Positions 1 to 9,978 are shown, counted from the first letter of the stretch. The stretch is 64,000 bases of DNA from Candidatus Omnitrophota bacterium (GCA_023818965.1 JAMWCD010000002.1:80817-144816); one strand, 5' to 3'. The notes: generated from the sequence alone by a model not told the origin. Program-made: numbers and translations.

Positions 1-491
1 TTTTATTGCATAATCAGGATTTTCCTTATAGCCATCAAAAAAATGTTCGGCATCAAAAAAAACAATCTTTCCATTTGCCTTGAGAAAACTGATTGAGTCC
101 TCAATCAATTTCAGGTTATCATCAAGGGAAATCTTAAAAACATCTTTAACATGAAGGTCCCATGACTTTCCAAAAATCGTTATAACATCTGCTCCTGATT
201 CAATAAGTGCCTTCAAAAAAGGGTCCTTCTCTGGAGATAAATTCTTTCTTCTGGTACTTCCAAAAGCAACAAGTTTGCTGTGTTTCAATCTGTGTTCAGC
301 CATTTTTTTGAAAAATTCCTCTGCTTTCGGATTTGAACCAGGCCAGCCACCTTCAATGTAATCAAAACCAAATTCATCAAGTTTCTCTGTGATTCTAATC
401 TGGTCATGAAGTGTGAAAAACACAGATTCACCCTGAGCACCATCCCTTAATGTTGTATCGTAAATTTCGATTTTTCTCTTTTTGTCCATGA
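1..491 (-). CDS. cimA: (R)-citramalate synthase / 2-isopropylmalate synthase family, N-terminal part (runs off window edge)
   Basis: Reverse translation starts MDKKRKIEIYDTTLRDGAQGESVFFTLHDQIRITEKLDEFGFDYIEGGWPGSNPKAEEFF, the typical HMGL/CimA N-terminus (DTTLRDGAQ, GWPGSNPK). Confidence 0.88.
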
Positions 492-593
492 GTTTTATTT
501 TACTTTTATTCCACCAGGGTGTCAAAACTCCATTGCCTGCGACAAAGCATTTCAAAATTGGTAAATCTGAACAAAAATTGTAAAATAGATATT

Positions 594-1472
594 ATGGCTG
601 CAATACATTTAAACGGAGAAACAATAATCACAGGTGTTTTTGGATGGCCTGTCAAACATTCACTTTCTCCTGTTTTCCAGAATGCTGCTTTCCAGCATCT
701 GAAATTAAACTGGGTATATGTCCCTTTTGAAGTCCGTCCAGAATATCTTAAAGATGCAGTGGAAGCAATAAAAATTTTCTCTATCAAAGGTATCAACATT
801 ACAATACCTCATAAAAAGGATGTTATTCAATACCTTGACATTGTTGATAGTGAAGTAAAAATTCTTGGTGTTGCCAATACCATCGTAAATGATGGGGGAA
901 TTTTAAAGGGATATACCACTGATGGTAAAGGTTTCCTGCGTTCATTGAAGGAAGATGGGCAATTTAATCCAGCAGGTAAAAATATTTTTATTTTTGGTGC
1001 TGGTGGTTCTGCCTTTGCAATTGCAGGTGCTCTTGTACAATCAGGAATTCTGTCTCTTTTTATCTGTAATCGTACAGAAGAAAAAGCCATCATGTTAAAA
1101 AATCATATAAAAGATGTTTTTGATTTTAAAAATGTTGAAATCATACCGTTTGATAAAAGAAATGACCCGAAAATCTGGAAAACAATTGACCTTCTGATAA
1201 ACACAACATCTGTGGGTATGAAAAATGATGACATAATACTGGTGGACAATAGAAATTTAGATGAAAACATCTTTGTATATGACATTGTTTACAACAGAGA
1301 AACAGCATTAATAAAAATGGCAAGAAAAAAGAAAATCCAGTGTCTTGATGGACTGTCCATGCTTGTTTTTCAGGGTGCTGTTTCGTTTTCTCTATGGACA
1401 GGACTTGATGCTCCAATTGATGTAATGAAACAATCATTAATCGAATATAAAAAGGAAAGGAGCAGCAGTTGA
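594..1472 (+). CDS. aroE: shikimate dehydrogenase
   Basis: ORF 519-1472; likely start MAAIHLNGETIITGVFGWPVKHSLSPVFQNAAF; NITIPHKK and GAGGSAFAIAGAL motifs. Confidence 0.93.
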   Translation: MAAIHLNGETIITGVFGWPVKHSLSPVFQNAAFQHLKLNWVYVPFEVRPEYLKDAVEAIKIFSIKGINITIPHKKDVIQYLDIVDSEVKILGVANTIVNDGGILKGYTTDGKGFLRSLKEDGQFNPAGKNIFIFGAGGSAFAIAGALVQSGILSLFICNRTEEKAIMLKNHIKDVFDFKNVEIIPFDKRNDPKIWKTIDLLINTTSVGMKNDDIILVDNRNLDENIFVYDIVYNRETALIKMARKKKIQCLDGLSMLVFQGAVSFSLWTGLDAPIDVMKQSLIEYKKERSSS

Positions 1473-1975
1473 AAATTATTCTGGCTGGTTTTAATGGAAC
1501 ATGGCGAAAAGAAACAGGAAAAATTTTATCAATACGACTCAAAAAACAATTCTTTGATATAGAAGAGATCATAGAAGAAAGGGAAAAAGATAGGGTCGCT
1601 CACATCTCTCAGGTTAAAGGTAAAGATTATTTGAGGCAGATTGAGGAAAAAATTGTCAAAGAAATTTCATGTCTTGAAGACATTGTATTTTCTATAAATC
1701 CTGATGTCATTGCCAGTGAAGAAAACCGCAGGATTCTTAAATCCGATGGTATCATCATCTGGCTAACAGCAGAACCATCCATAATACTGCTTCGAATGCA
1801 CCCTGGAAAGGATAGTAAAACCCTATTAAGCAAACAGCAGGCACTTGTACATATCAGGCATGTTCTTAAAGAACATGATTTCTCTGTGTTTGCAGATAGG
1901 ATCGTTGATACATCTGAACTCACACCCGAACAAACAGCCGACAGGGTTCAGCAAATATTAATAAACTCCTTTTAA
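1469..1975 (+). CDS. shikimate kinase-like protein with degenerate P-loop (possible pseudoenzyme)
   Basis: Collinear with AroK (KIILAGFNGTWRKETGKILS..FFDIEEIIEER..YLRQIEEKI), but Walker A, GGG and RPLL motifs are replaced; ATGA-type overlap with aroE. Confidence 0.75.
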   Translation: MKIILAGFNGTWRKETGKILSIRLKKQFFDIEEIIEEREKDRVAHISQVKGKDYLRQIEEKIVKEISCLEDIVFSINPDVIASEENRRILKSDGIIIWLTAEPSIILLRMHPGKDSKTLLSKQQALVHIRHVLKEHDFSVFADRIVDTSELTPEQTADRVQQILINSF

Positions 1976-3115
1976 TTTCATCCACTTGCTATCAAGCTTA
2001 GCAAGGGCATCGTATGCTCTTGCCATATATAAGGCATCAACAATGGCAATTGCCATCATTGCCTCTGCAACAGCATAAATCCTTCCAAGAAGGGTAGGGT
2101 CTCTTCTTGTGATAGGTTTAAGTTTTTCTTCCTTCATTGTTCTCATATTAATTGAGGTTTGCTCTATTGAAATTGTTGGCGTTGGTTTTATTGCCAATCG
2201 TACCACAATATCCTCTCCATTTGTAATACCACCAAGAATTCCTCCAGCATTATTCGTCTTGAATCTTATTTTACCATTGTTATCGATATAGGGCTGGTCG
2301 TTATTTTCTGAACCCTTCATATTCGCAACACGAAAACCAGCACCAAATTCAATTCCTTTCACTGCTCCAATACTGCACAATGCATGGGCTATTAGTGCAC
2401 TCATTTTATCAAATACAGGTTCTCCAAGCCCTGGTGGTACATTATGAGCAATTACTTCGATAATACCACCTGCTGTATCCCCCTGCTGTTTTATCTCAAG
2501 AACCTTTTCTTCCATTTTCTTTGCTGCCTCAAGGTCAGGACAGTTAATCTCATTTTTTCTATAATTTTTCTTAATTTCTTCAAAAGTCATTTCCCTGCAC
2601 CTGATACCCATACATTCTTTTGTATACGCAAGGATTTCTATTCCTTCCCTTTCAAGAATAAATTTTGCAACAGCCCCACCAGCAACCCTTGCCACTGTTT
2701 CTCTTCCTGAAGCCCTTCCTGCACCGCACCAGTCCTGATATTCTCCGTATTTCAGAAAAAATGAGTATGTTGCATGCCCTGGTCTGAAAATATCCTTGTA
2801 TGAACGATATTGTTCTACATGGATTTTTTTTGTATCCACGTTATAAACAATGATCCCAAGGGGTGCACCTGTTGTAAGTCCATCCTGACCTATTCCTGCA
2901 AAAATTTCGCACTGGTCAGTTTCCTTTCTCGGACTGTTAAGTTTGCCAACACCAGGTCTCCTTTTGTCCAGTTCTTTTTGAATATATTCCCTCGTAATCT
3001 TGAGCCCCGGCGGAACTCCATCAACAATTACTGCAAGACCTGAACCCTTTCCCTTACCATATGACTCACCGCATGTTGTAATCCTGAAAAGCCTTCCGAA
3101 AGTATTTCCAAGCAT
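1958..3115 (-). CDS. aroC: chorismate synthase
   Basis: MLGNTFGRLFRITTCGESYGKGKGSGLAVIVDGVPPGL..RPGVGKLNSPRKETD..GRASGRETVARVAGGAVAK. Confidence 0.96.
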   Translation of the reverse strand: MLGNTFGRLFRITTCGESYGKGKGSGLAVIVDGVPPGLKITREYIQKELDKRRPGVGKLNSPRKETDQCEIFAGIGQDGLTTGAPLGIIVYNVDTKKIHVEQYRSYKDIFRPGHATYSFFLKYGEYQDWCGAGRASGRETVARVAGGAVAKFILEREGIEILAYTKECMGIRCREMTFEEIKKNYRKNEINCPDLEAAKKMEEKVLEIKQQGDTAGGIIEVIAHNVPPGLGEPVFDKMSALIAHALCSIGAVKGIEFGAGFRVANMKGSENNDQPYIDNNGKIRFKTNNAGGILGGITNGEDIVVRLAIKPTPTISIEQTSINMRTMKEEKLKPITRRDPTLLGRIYAVAEAMMAIAIVDALYMARAYDALAKLDSKWMKLKGVY

Positions 3116-3136
3116 AAAAAACCCTCCCTGTTAAAA

Positions 3137-4417
3137 TCAATCATTTTCAATTTCTATACTGGCTCCGATTGATTTCATCATTTGAAAAAATTCTGGAAAT
3201 GTAACAGAAACTGATTCTGCAGTTGTTATTATTGTTTCTCCTTCTGCAACAATACCTGCAAGAACAAGTGCCATTACCACTCTATGGTCTTTATGTCCAT
3301 CTACTATTGTGCCTTTGAGTTTACTCTGATAAATGATCAAACCATCTTCAATTTCCTGAATATTTGCTCCCATTTTACTCAATTCCTGTGCCATTACCTT
3401 AATCCTGTCTGTCTCCTTAATCCTTGCCTGAGGAACATTAACAAGTTCTGTTTTTCCTTCAGCCACACATCCAAGCACAGCCATTGCTGGTAATGCATCA
3501 GGAGTTGAATTTAAATCAATTTTATTTCCGATAAGGTTATTGTGCTTAACCCTGATACCTGCCACCTCTTCTGAAATAATCGCTCCAGATCTTTTTAGAT
3601 ATTCAAGAACCTTTTTATCTCCCTGTACATCATTTATATCAAGACCATCAATCAATAATTCTGAATCTGTGATCGCGGCTGCAACAAGAGGAAATGTCGC
3701 TGAACTCCAATCTCCAGGTATTTTCTTTTCAAAACTTTTATATGACTGACCGCCACTGACATAAAAATGAGATAAATCATCTGACGCAGTGTATCTGATA
3801 TTCTGTTCGTCAAGCCACCTGAGCGTCATCAATATATATGGTTTTTCACATGGGTTTATCACATTGATTTCAGTGTCTTCTGCAACACAGGGCGTGCTTA
3901 TCAACAACGATGATACAAATTGTGAATTTATTCCATCAACAACAGTTTTTCCACCATGTATGGGTCCTTTTATTTTTACTGGAGGTTTGCCATTTCCATG
4001 AATTGAAATGGCTTCGGCACCAAGTTTTCTCAAGGCACAAAGCAGTGGTTCAACTGGGCGACTTCTCAGTGAATCATCTCCATCAAGAATTACTTCAAAA
4101 TTACCAAGGGATACCACCCCACAAATAAGATTGAAGGAAGTACCAGAATTTTGAAGATCAATGACCTTTTCAGGATTTACAATATTTTTCCCAAAACCAT
4201 CAACAATCATGTAGTCCGAATACTCCTGAATGTTTGCCCCAAGTAATCTACATGCATTGATGGCAGCCAGTGTATCCTGTGAATAAAGGGGATTTAATAT
4301 TTTTGACCTGCCATCAGCCAGTGAAGCAATGACCACTGCCCTGATTGTGTGGGATTTGCTTGCAGGAATTTTTGCAACACCACTTAATTTTTCTGTCTTT
4401 CTGACTCTGAATTTCAT
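3137..4417 (-). CDS. aroA: 3-phosphoshikimate 1-carboxyvinyltransferase (EPSP synthase)
   Basis: ASKSHTIRAVVIASLADG, LQNSGTSFNLICG, RIKETDRIKVMAQELSKMGA, DHRVVMALVLAG. Confidence 0.96.
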   Translation of the reverse strand: MKFRVRKTEKLSGVAKIPASKSHTIRAVVIASLADGRSKILNPLYSQDTLAAINACRLLGANIQEYSDYMIVDGFGKNIVNPEKVIDLQNSGTSFNLICGVVSLGNFEVILDGDDSLRSRPVEPLLCALRKLGAEAISIHGNGKPPVKIKGPIHGGKTVVDGINSQFVSSLLISTPCVAEDTEINVINPCEKPYILMTLRWLDEQNIRYTASDDLSHFYVSGGQSYKSFEKKIPGDWSSATFPLVAAAITDSELLIDGLDINDVQGDKKVLEYLKRSGAIISEEVAGIRVKHNNLIGNKIDLNSTPDALPAMAVLGCVAEGKTELVNVPQARIKETDRIKVMAQELSKMGANIQEIEDGLIIYQSKLKGTIVDGHKDHRVVMALVLAGIVAEGETIITTAESVSVTFPEFFQMMKSIGASIEIEND

Positions 4418-4440
4418 CTGTTTTGCCTTTATTAAATTTT

Positions 4441-4471
4441 ACAACAATTTCAATTTTTTGTAAATTGTTGT
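4441..4471. repeat. perfect 10-bp inverted repeat (ACAACAATTT-N11-AAATTGTTGT) in the divergent aroA/aroB intergenic region
   Basis: Left arm 4441-4450, right arm 4462-4471, exact reverse complements. Confidence 0.75.
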
Positions 4472-4482
4472 CAGAAGCACAA

Positions 4483-4513
4483 TTGTTTCATCACGATTTT
4501 TATATGTTATAAT
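4483..4513 (+). promoter_or_regulatory. putative sigma70 promoter for aroB (TTGTTT ... extended -10 TGTTATAAT)
   Basis: TATAAT at 4508-4513 preceded by TGn; weak -35 at 4483 with 19-nt spacer; 19 nt upstream of aroB ATG. Confidence 0.5.
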
Positions 4514-4531
4514 AATTCTCAGGGGTGAGTC

Positions 4532-5596
4532 ATGAAAATTATTGAAGTTTGCTTAAAAAGAGAAAAATATCCCATTTATCTTGGTTATCCCTTAGAAGAA
4601 ATCGGGCAATTGTTTATAAAACATGAGTGCGGGAACAAGATCTTTATTATCACTGATGAAAATGTCAGCAGGTTCTATTCCAATGCTGTCAGGCATTCAC
4701 TGGAAAACGCAGGGAAAAAGGTAGATATTTGCGTCGTGAAACCAGGTGAACCATCAAAAACAATCAAAACTGCCTATCATTTAATTGAAAAATGCTCCCA
4801 ATTTGGACTGGACAGAACAGATACAATCATTGCTCTCGGAGGCGGGGTAGTATGTGACCTTGCAGGATTTGTGGCTTCCATTTATTTGCGAGGAATATCG
4901 CTGGTTTCGATACCAACAACACTCCTTGCTCAGGTTGATGCCTCTGTTGGTGGAAAAAATGGCGTCAATCTTCCGTGGGGAAAAAATCTTGTTGGAACAT
5001 TCCACCAGCCATCCTTTGTAGTTATGGATATTTCAACCCTTAAAACCTTGCCTGAAAGAGAAATTTCGCAGGGTATGGCAGAAGTCATTAAATGCGGTAT
5101 TATAAGAAGTAAAAAACTTTTCCAGTTCCTGTTGTCTACGGATAAGAAAGAAATAAAAAACCATTTTGATTCAATAATTTCAGAATGCATCACAATCAAA
5201 AAGAGAGTCGTTGAAATGGACGAAAAAGATACAAAGGGCATCCGTGAAATTCTCAACTTTGGCCATACAATTGGCCATGCCATTGAAATTAACAGCAGAA
5301 AATTAAATCACGGAGAATGTGTTGCACTGGGTATGATATGTGAAACATTTATTGCAGTACAGAAAGGTTTTTGCTGTTATTGTTTGTTTGAAAATATCAA
5401 AGAACTTGTAAAAAAATTCAATCTTCCGACAAAAACAAACATCAGCAGTCAGAAGGTTGTCCATTCTCTTTTGTTCGATAAAAAAACAAAGGGGGGAAAA
5501 TTACGATTTGTACTTCCAGTAAAACCAGGAGCAGTAAAAACAGGGGTTGAAATTTCAACCAATGATATTATATCAAACTGGGAGAAATGGCAATGA
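4532..5596 (+). CDS. aroB: 3-dehydroquinate synthase
   Basis: ALGGGVVCDLAGFVASIYLRGI, PTTLLAQVDASVGGKNGVNLPWGKNLVGTFHQP, LNFGHTIGHAIE. Confidence 0.96.
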   Translation: MKIIEVCLKREKYPIYLGYPLEEIGQLFIKHECGNKIFIITDENVSRFYSNAVRHSLENAGKKVDICVVKPGEPSKTIKTAYHLIEKCSQFGLDRTDTIIALGGGVVCDLAGFVASIYLRGISLVSIPTTLLAQVDASVGGKNGVNLPWGKNLVGTFHQPSFVVMDISTLKTLPEREISQGMAEVIKCGIIRSKKLFQFLLSTDKKEIKNHFDSIISECITIKKRVVEMDEKDTKGIREILNFGHTIGHAIEINSRKLNHGECVALGMICETFIAVQKGFCCYCLFENIKELVKKFNLPTKTNISSQKVVHSLLFDKKTKGGKLRFVLPVKPGAVKTGVEISTNDIISNWEKWQ

Positions 5597-6669
5597 AAAA
5601 TAGCGAACTTGAATCCTTAAGAAAAGAAATTGACAGGCTTGACAGGGAACTGGTGAAAATCCTTAATGAAAGAGCAAAAATTGTTCATAGAATAAACGAA
5701 GTGAAAAAACAATCGTCAATGCCAGTTTTTGATCCTGCCAGAGAAAAGAAAATCATCAACAAGCTTCTGAAAATCAATACAGGGCCATTGTCTGACAGTG
5801 ATATTGAAAGTATTATGCAGGAAATTTTTAAAATTTACAGGTCATTTGTAAAACCATTAACAATTGCGTACCTTGGACCTGCAGGAACCTTTACCCATCA
5901 GGCAGCCCTGCATCAATTTGGAGAAAAAAGTATCCAGATTCCATGCCGGACAATTGAAAGCGTCTTCAAAGAAGTTGAAAAGGGAAGGGCTGATTACGGG
6001 GTTGTGCCTGTTGAAAATTCTAACGAAGGAGTAGTAACACACACGCTTGATATGTTTATTGATAGCGATTTAAAAATATCAGCAGAAATTATCCTTGAAA
6101 TCCATCATTTCCTTCTTTCAAAAGAAAGCGAACTGAAAAAAATAAAGAAAGTTTATTCTCATGCCCAGGCACTCGGACAGTGTCAGAAATGGCTTGATGA
6201 ACATCTTCCATCCGCAGAAAGAATAGAAACAGAAAGCACAGCACTTGCTGTTAAACTGGCACAAAAAGAAGTTTTTTCAGCAGCCATTGGTTCAAAGGTA
6301 GCAGCAGAACTTTATAACATGAATATTCTTGCTCCGAATATTGAGGATTTTAAGGGTAATGTCACAAGGTTTCTTGTCATAGGAATGAATGATTCATTGC
6401 CAAGCGGTGATGATAAAACGTCAATAATGTTTTCCGTAAAAGACCGTGTTGGGGCTTTACACGATATGCTTGTTCCGTTCAAAAAGTACTCTATAAGTTT
6501 AACGCGGATAGAATCAAGACCCACAAAGAAAAAGGCATGGGAATATATCTTTTTTGTCGACTTTGTTGGACACAGGAATGATAATAATGTTTGTAAAGCC
6601 CTCCGAGAGCTTGAAAAAAATTGTGTTTTTTTGAAAATTCTTGGTTCGTATCCAAAATGGGGGGTCTGA
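5587..6669 (+). CDS. pheA: bifunctional chorismate mutase / prephenate dehydratase with ACT domain
   Basis: N-terminal CM domain (LRKEIDRLDRELVKILNERAKIV), PDT (YLGPAGTFTHQAA, VPVENSNEGVVTHTLD), C-terminal ACT-like domain. Confidence 0.94.
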   Translation: MAMKNSELESLRKEIDRLDRELVKILNERAKIVHRINEVKKQSSMPVFDPAREKKIINKLLKINTGPLSDSDIESIMQEIFKIYRSFVKPLTIAYLGPAGTFTHQAALHQFGEKSIQIPCRTIESVFKEVEKGRADYGVVPVENSNEGVVTHTLDMFIDSDLKISAEIILEIHHFLLSKESELKKIKKVYSHAQALGQCQKWLDEHLPSAERIETESTALAVKLAQKEVFSAAIGSKVAAELYNMNILAPNIEDFKGNVTRFLVIGMNDSLPSGDDKTSIMFSVKDRVGALHDMLVPFKKYSISLTRIESRPTKKKAWEYIFFVDFVGHRNDNNVCKALRELEKNCVFLKILGSYPKWGV

Positions 6670-7691
6670 TGGTCGATATCATTATTATGTCAGGAAACGC
6701 TACTGAACAACAGATCAGTGCTGTAATTGAAAAAGTAAAATCCCTGGGTTATGATGTAAACCTCAGCAGGGGCAAAGAAAAAATCCTGATAGGGATTATT
6801 GGTGATACCAGGGGACTATCTGAAGAAACATTCATTTCTTTCCCTGGTGTTATTGACACAATCAGTATCCTCAGGGATTACAAACTGGTCAGCAGGGAAT
6901 TCCATCCTGCAGATACAGAAATTGCTTTCAATAATTTTACTATTAATTCAAAACACATTGTAATTGCCGCAGGTCCATGTTCTGTTGAAAACAAAGAGCA
7001 AATGCTGGAATCAGCAAAATTTATAAAAAAATGCAGGGCAAAAATTCTTCGAGGAGGGGCATACAAACCAAGAACATCTCCATACAGTTTTTCAGGGCTT
7101 GGAAAGGAAGGACTCAGGATATTAAAGGAAGTAAAAGAGGAGACAGGACTTGCAATAATAACAGAAGTGATTTCACCCGAGGATGTCGATATTGTTGAAG
7201 ATGTTGCAGATATTCTTCAGATTGGTGCCAGGAATATGTACAATTATCGACTGCTGGAGAGGGTTGGAAAATCAAAAAAACCCGTGATGCTCAAAAGAAG
7301 CTTTCAGGCAACAATCAATGAATTTTTAAACTGTGCAGAATATATTTTGAAAGAAGGCAATACAAAGGTAATTCTCTGTGAAAGAGGTATCAGAAGTTTT
7401 GATTCACAATTTACACGAAATTGCTTAGATCTGAATGCAGTTCCTGTTATTAAAAAAGAATCACATCTTCCCGTTTTTGTTGACCCGAGCCATGGCACAG
7501 GTAAACGCGAACTTGTTATACCGATGTCAAGGGCTGCCATTGCTGCAGGAGCAGATGGTCTCATTATTGAAGTCCATCCAAACCCTGAAAATGCTTTATC
7601 AGATGGTTTTCAGTCCCTTACCTTTGATCTTTTTGAAAAACTCATGGAAGAAATTGAAAAATTTGCAACTGTTATGGGTAAAACTTTATAA
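6669..7691 (+). CDS. aroF: 3-deoxy-7-phosphoheptulonate synthase (DAHP synthase, AroF/KDPS type)
   Basis: IAAGPCSVENKEQM, LRGGAYKPRTSPYSFSGLG, VFVDPSHGTGKRELV; start MVDIIIMSG overlaps pheA stop (TGATG). Confidence 0.93.
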   Translation: MVDIIIMSGNATEQQISAVIEKVKSLGYDVNLSRGKEKILIGIIGDTRGLSEETFISFPGVIDTISILRDYKLVSREFHPADTEIAFNNFTINSKHIVIAAGPCSVENKEQMLESAKFIKKCRAKILRGGAYKPRTSPYSFSGLGKEGLRILKEVKEETGLAIITEVISPEDVDIVEDVADILQIGARNMYNYRLLERVGKSKKPVMLKRSFQATINEFLNCAEYILKEGNTKVILCERGIRSFDSQFTRNCLDLNAVPVIKKESHLPVFVDPSHGTGKRELVIPMSRAAIAAGADGLIIEVHPNPENALSDGFQSLTFDLFEKLMEEIEKFATVMGKTL

Positions 7692-7705
7692 AACATATCT
7701 TCACC

Positions 7706-8875
7706 ATGGACATCATAAACGCATGGAAAAAACTGGTTGACGAAGCAACATATCCTGCGGAATTTCCGTTTGTCAGTGAATGGGTTTCTTTTGGAAAGGG
7801 TTATCCTGTAAAGGGGCTTGGTGGTAGTCATACTCCAATGATCGCTCATGAAATGATAGAACTTGATGTAGATTACGCAAGACACATCCTTTTGCTTTAC
7901 CTTCGTTCATGCCTGAGAGAAGAGGATGGAATGCTGGCTGCAATGACTGTTGCGAAATCTGACTCGCTGTATCCAAAGACAGAAAAGGGCAGGATATATC
8001 AATACAGCCATCCACCAATCTGGAGTTTTGTAGCGAAAAAAATGCTTGAAAAAAAGTGGGATCCCAAATTTGCAGAGTTCTGTTTTAACGCAGGTATGAT
8101 GAATTTAAAATGGTGGGAAGAAAACAGAAAAGACAGGATTGGTCTATTCTGGTACATTGATAGTTATCCTGATGAAAAAAATTCAGAATCAGGCTACGAA
8201 AATTCTCCGCGATGGGATTTCAAGGACCTTGGACCATTTCCATGCATTGACCTGAGTTGTTTGATATTACTTTACATTGAAAACCTTATCTGGCTTGCAG
8301 ATAAACTTGCACAGCACGATAAAAAAAACCATCTTGTTTTGTCTCATCAAAACCTGAAAAAAATTATGGATAGATATTTCTGGGACGAAATCATCGGGAT
8401 ATTCTGTGATTATGATCTGCTGGCAATTAATGCGAAGAAAACTACAGCATCCTTTTTTTCTCTTGTTAGCGGGCTTGCCATGACAGAAGATGTTGAAAGA
8501 ATGATTGGCTTACTACTTGACCCAAAAGAATTTTCTGCTCCAAAAGGAATGCCTGTGGTGTCAATGGCAGAACCAGCATTCGAACTTGATCTGTGGAGGG
8601 GAACACTGAGCCCATCAGAAGTATTCTGGGTATGTCTGGGACTTCAGAGATATGGATATTTTGAAGTAGCAAAAAACATTGCGAAAACATCACTTGAAAA
8701 TATTTACGATACTTTTAAAAATACAGGAAAACTCTGGGAATTCTATAACCCTGTGGATGGGGATATGTCAAAATTGAAAAGGAAGGGTTCGAAGAAAGGG
8801 CCTTATCCTGATTGTCCGGGTTCTGTCCCGGTAATAAGTATTGAAAAAATTGCAGAAGGAGAAAACCTATGGTGA
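7706..8875 (+). CDS. six-hairpin (GH63/mannosylglycerate-hydrolase-like) glycoside hydrolase family protein
   Basis: RIGLFWYIDSYPDEKNSESGYENSPRWD, WRGTLSPSEVFWVCLGLQRYGYFEVA patterns typical of alpha/alpha-barrel glycosidases. Confidence 0.6.
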   Translation: MDIINAWKKLVDEATYPAEFPFVSEWVSFGKGYPVKGLGGSHTPMIAHEMIELDVDYARHILLLYLRSCLREEDGMLAAMTVAKSDSLYPKTEKGRIYQYSHPPIWSFVAKKMLEKKWDPKFAEFCFNAGMMNLKWWEENRKDRIGLFWYIDSYPDEKNSESGYENSPRWDFKDLGPFPCIDLSCLILLYIENLIWLADKLAQHDKKNHLVLSHQNLKKIMDRYFWDEIIGIFCDYDLLAINAKKTTASFFSLVSGLAMTEDVERMIGLLLDPKEFSAPKGMPVVSMAEPAFELDLWRGTLSPSEVFWVCLGLQRYGYFEVAKNIAKTSLENIYDTFKNTGKLWEFYNPVDGDMSKLKRKGSKKGPYPDCPGSVPVISIEKIAEGENLW

Positions 8876-9978
8876 AAAATTTTAAATTTTTTCTTCCATC
8901 AAAGATATTTTTTGGCAAAGACATTATTAATGAGGCATTACCAGAGGTTAAAAATATAGGAAGAAATGCCCTTGTGGTAACAGGAAAAAGATTTGCAAGG
9001 GAAACTGGACTGCTTGAAAAAGTATGTCAAATATTGAAGCACAATGCCATAAACTTTCATGTTTTTGAAGGCGTTACTCCTGAACCCTCAACCACCGACT
9101 GCGAAAATGTTGCCCGGGCGGGAAAACAATACATGGCTGATGTTATTATTGCCATTGGTGGTGGCAGTGCAATGGATGTGGCAAAGGCAGGTGCTGTTTT
9201 GATGACAAACAGTGGAACACTTCAGGACTACTTTGGTGAAGAAAAATTCCAGAACCAGCCCATACCTGTGGTCGCAATACCAACAACGTGTGGAAGTGGA
9301 AGTGAAGTAACAAGATATGCGGTAATCATTGATGAAAAGGAAAAAACAAAAAAGACTGTCTCATCAGAACGAATTATTCCAAAAATCGCAATTCTTGACC
9401 CATTGATAATCAAAACATTGCCAAAAATGTTGATTGCAGGGACAGGTATGGATGCCCTGTGCCACGCAGTCGAAGGATTCCTTTCAATAAAAGCAAGCCA
9501 TATTACGAAAATTTTTTCAATTGAATCAATAAGGTTAATCCTTGAAAATATAGAAAAAGCATTATCCAGTGATGAAAATCTTGAAATGGTTTTCCTCGGC
9601 TCTCTTTATGCTGGTTTTGTTATTAATCACTCCGGTACCATTTTTGTCCACGGCATGGCTTATGGATTAACCATAAAATACAGAATTCATCACGGAACTG
9701 CAAATGCACTGTGTCTTCCATATGCGATTGATTTTCTAAAGACACATGGATACCAGGAGGAAATTAAGGAACTGGAGAAATTTTTCAATTCTCAGCAACT
9801 TATTCGTTTGAATAAGTCCCTGAAATTACCATCTTCGCTTAAAGATATCGGGCTGAATCGCTCTGATATTCCTGAGCTTTCTGAAATGGCATTGAAAGGA
9901 TGTGAAAGGTCATTTAGAAACATGAAAAGTCGCTTCAATCAAAACGACTTTGAAGAAATTTTTACGAAAATGCTATGA
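8869..9978 (+). CDS. iron-containing alcohol dehydrogenase
   Basis: IIAIGGGSAMDVAKAGAVLMTN, PTTCGSGSEVTRYAVI, GTGMDALCHAVEGFLS, HGTANALCLPYAI. Confidence 0.92.
   Translation: MVKNFKFFLPSKIFFGKDIINEALPEVKNIGRNALVVTGKRFARETGLLEKVCQILKHNAINFHVFEGVTPEPSTTDCENVARAGKQYMADVIIAIGGGSAMDVAKAGAVLMTNSGTLQDYFGEEKFQNQPIPVVAIPTTCGSGSEVTRYAVIIDEKEKTKKTVSSERIIPKIAILDPLIIKTLPKMLIAGTGMDALCHAVEGFLSIKASHITKIFSIESIRLILENIEKALSSDENLEMVFLGSLYAGFVINHSGTIFVHGMAYGLTIKYRIHHGTANALCLPYAIDFLKTHGYQEEIKELEKFFNSQQLIRLNKSLKLPSSLKDIGLNRSDIPELSEMALKGCERSFRNMKSRFNQNDFEEIFTKML

Noticed and set aside
1103-1572. Numerous antisense ORFs over aroE/aroK and throughout the window
   Set aside because: Overlap well-supported genes on the opposite strand, lack SD sequences and recognisable domains; expected shadow ORFs in AT-rich DNA.
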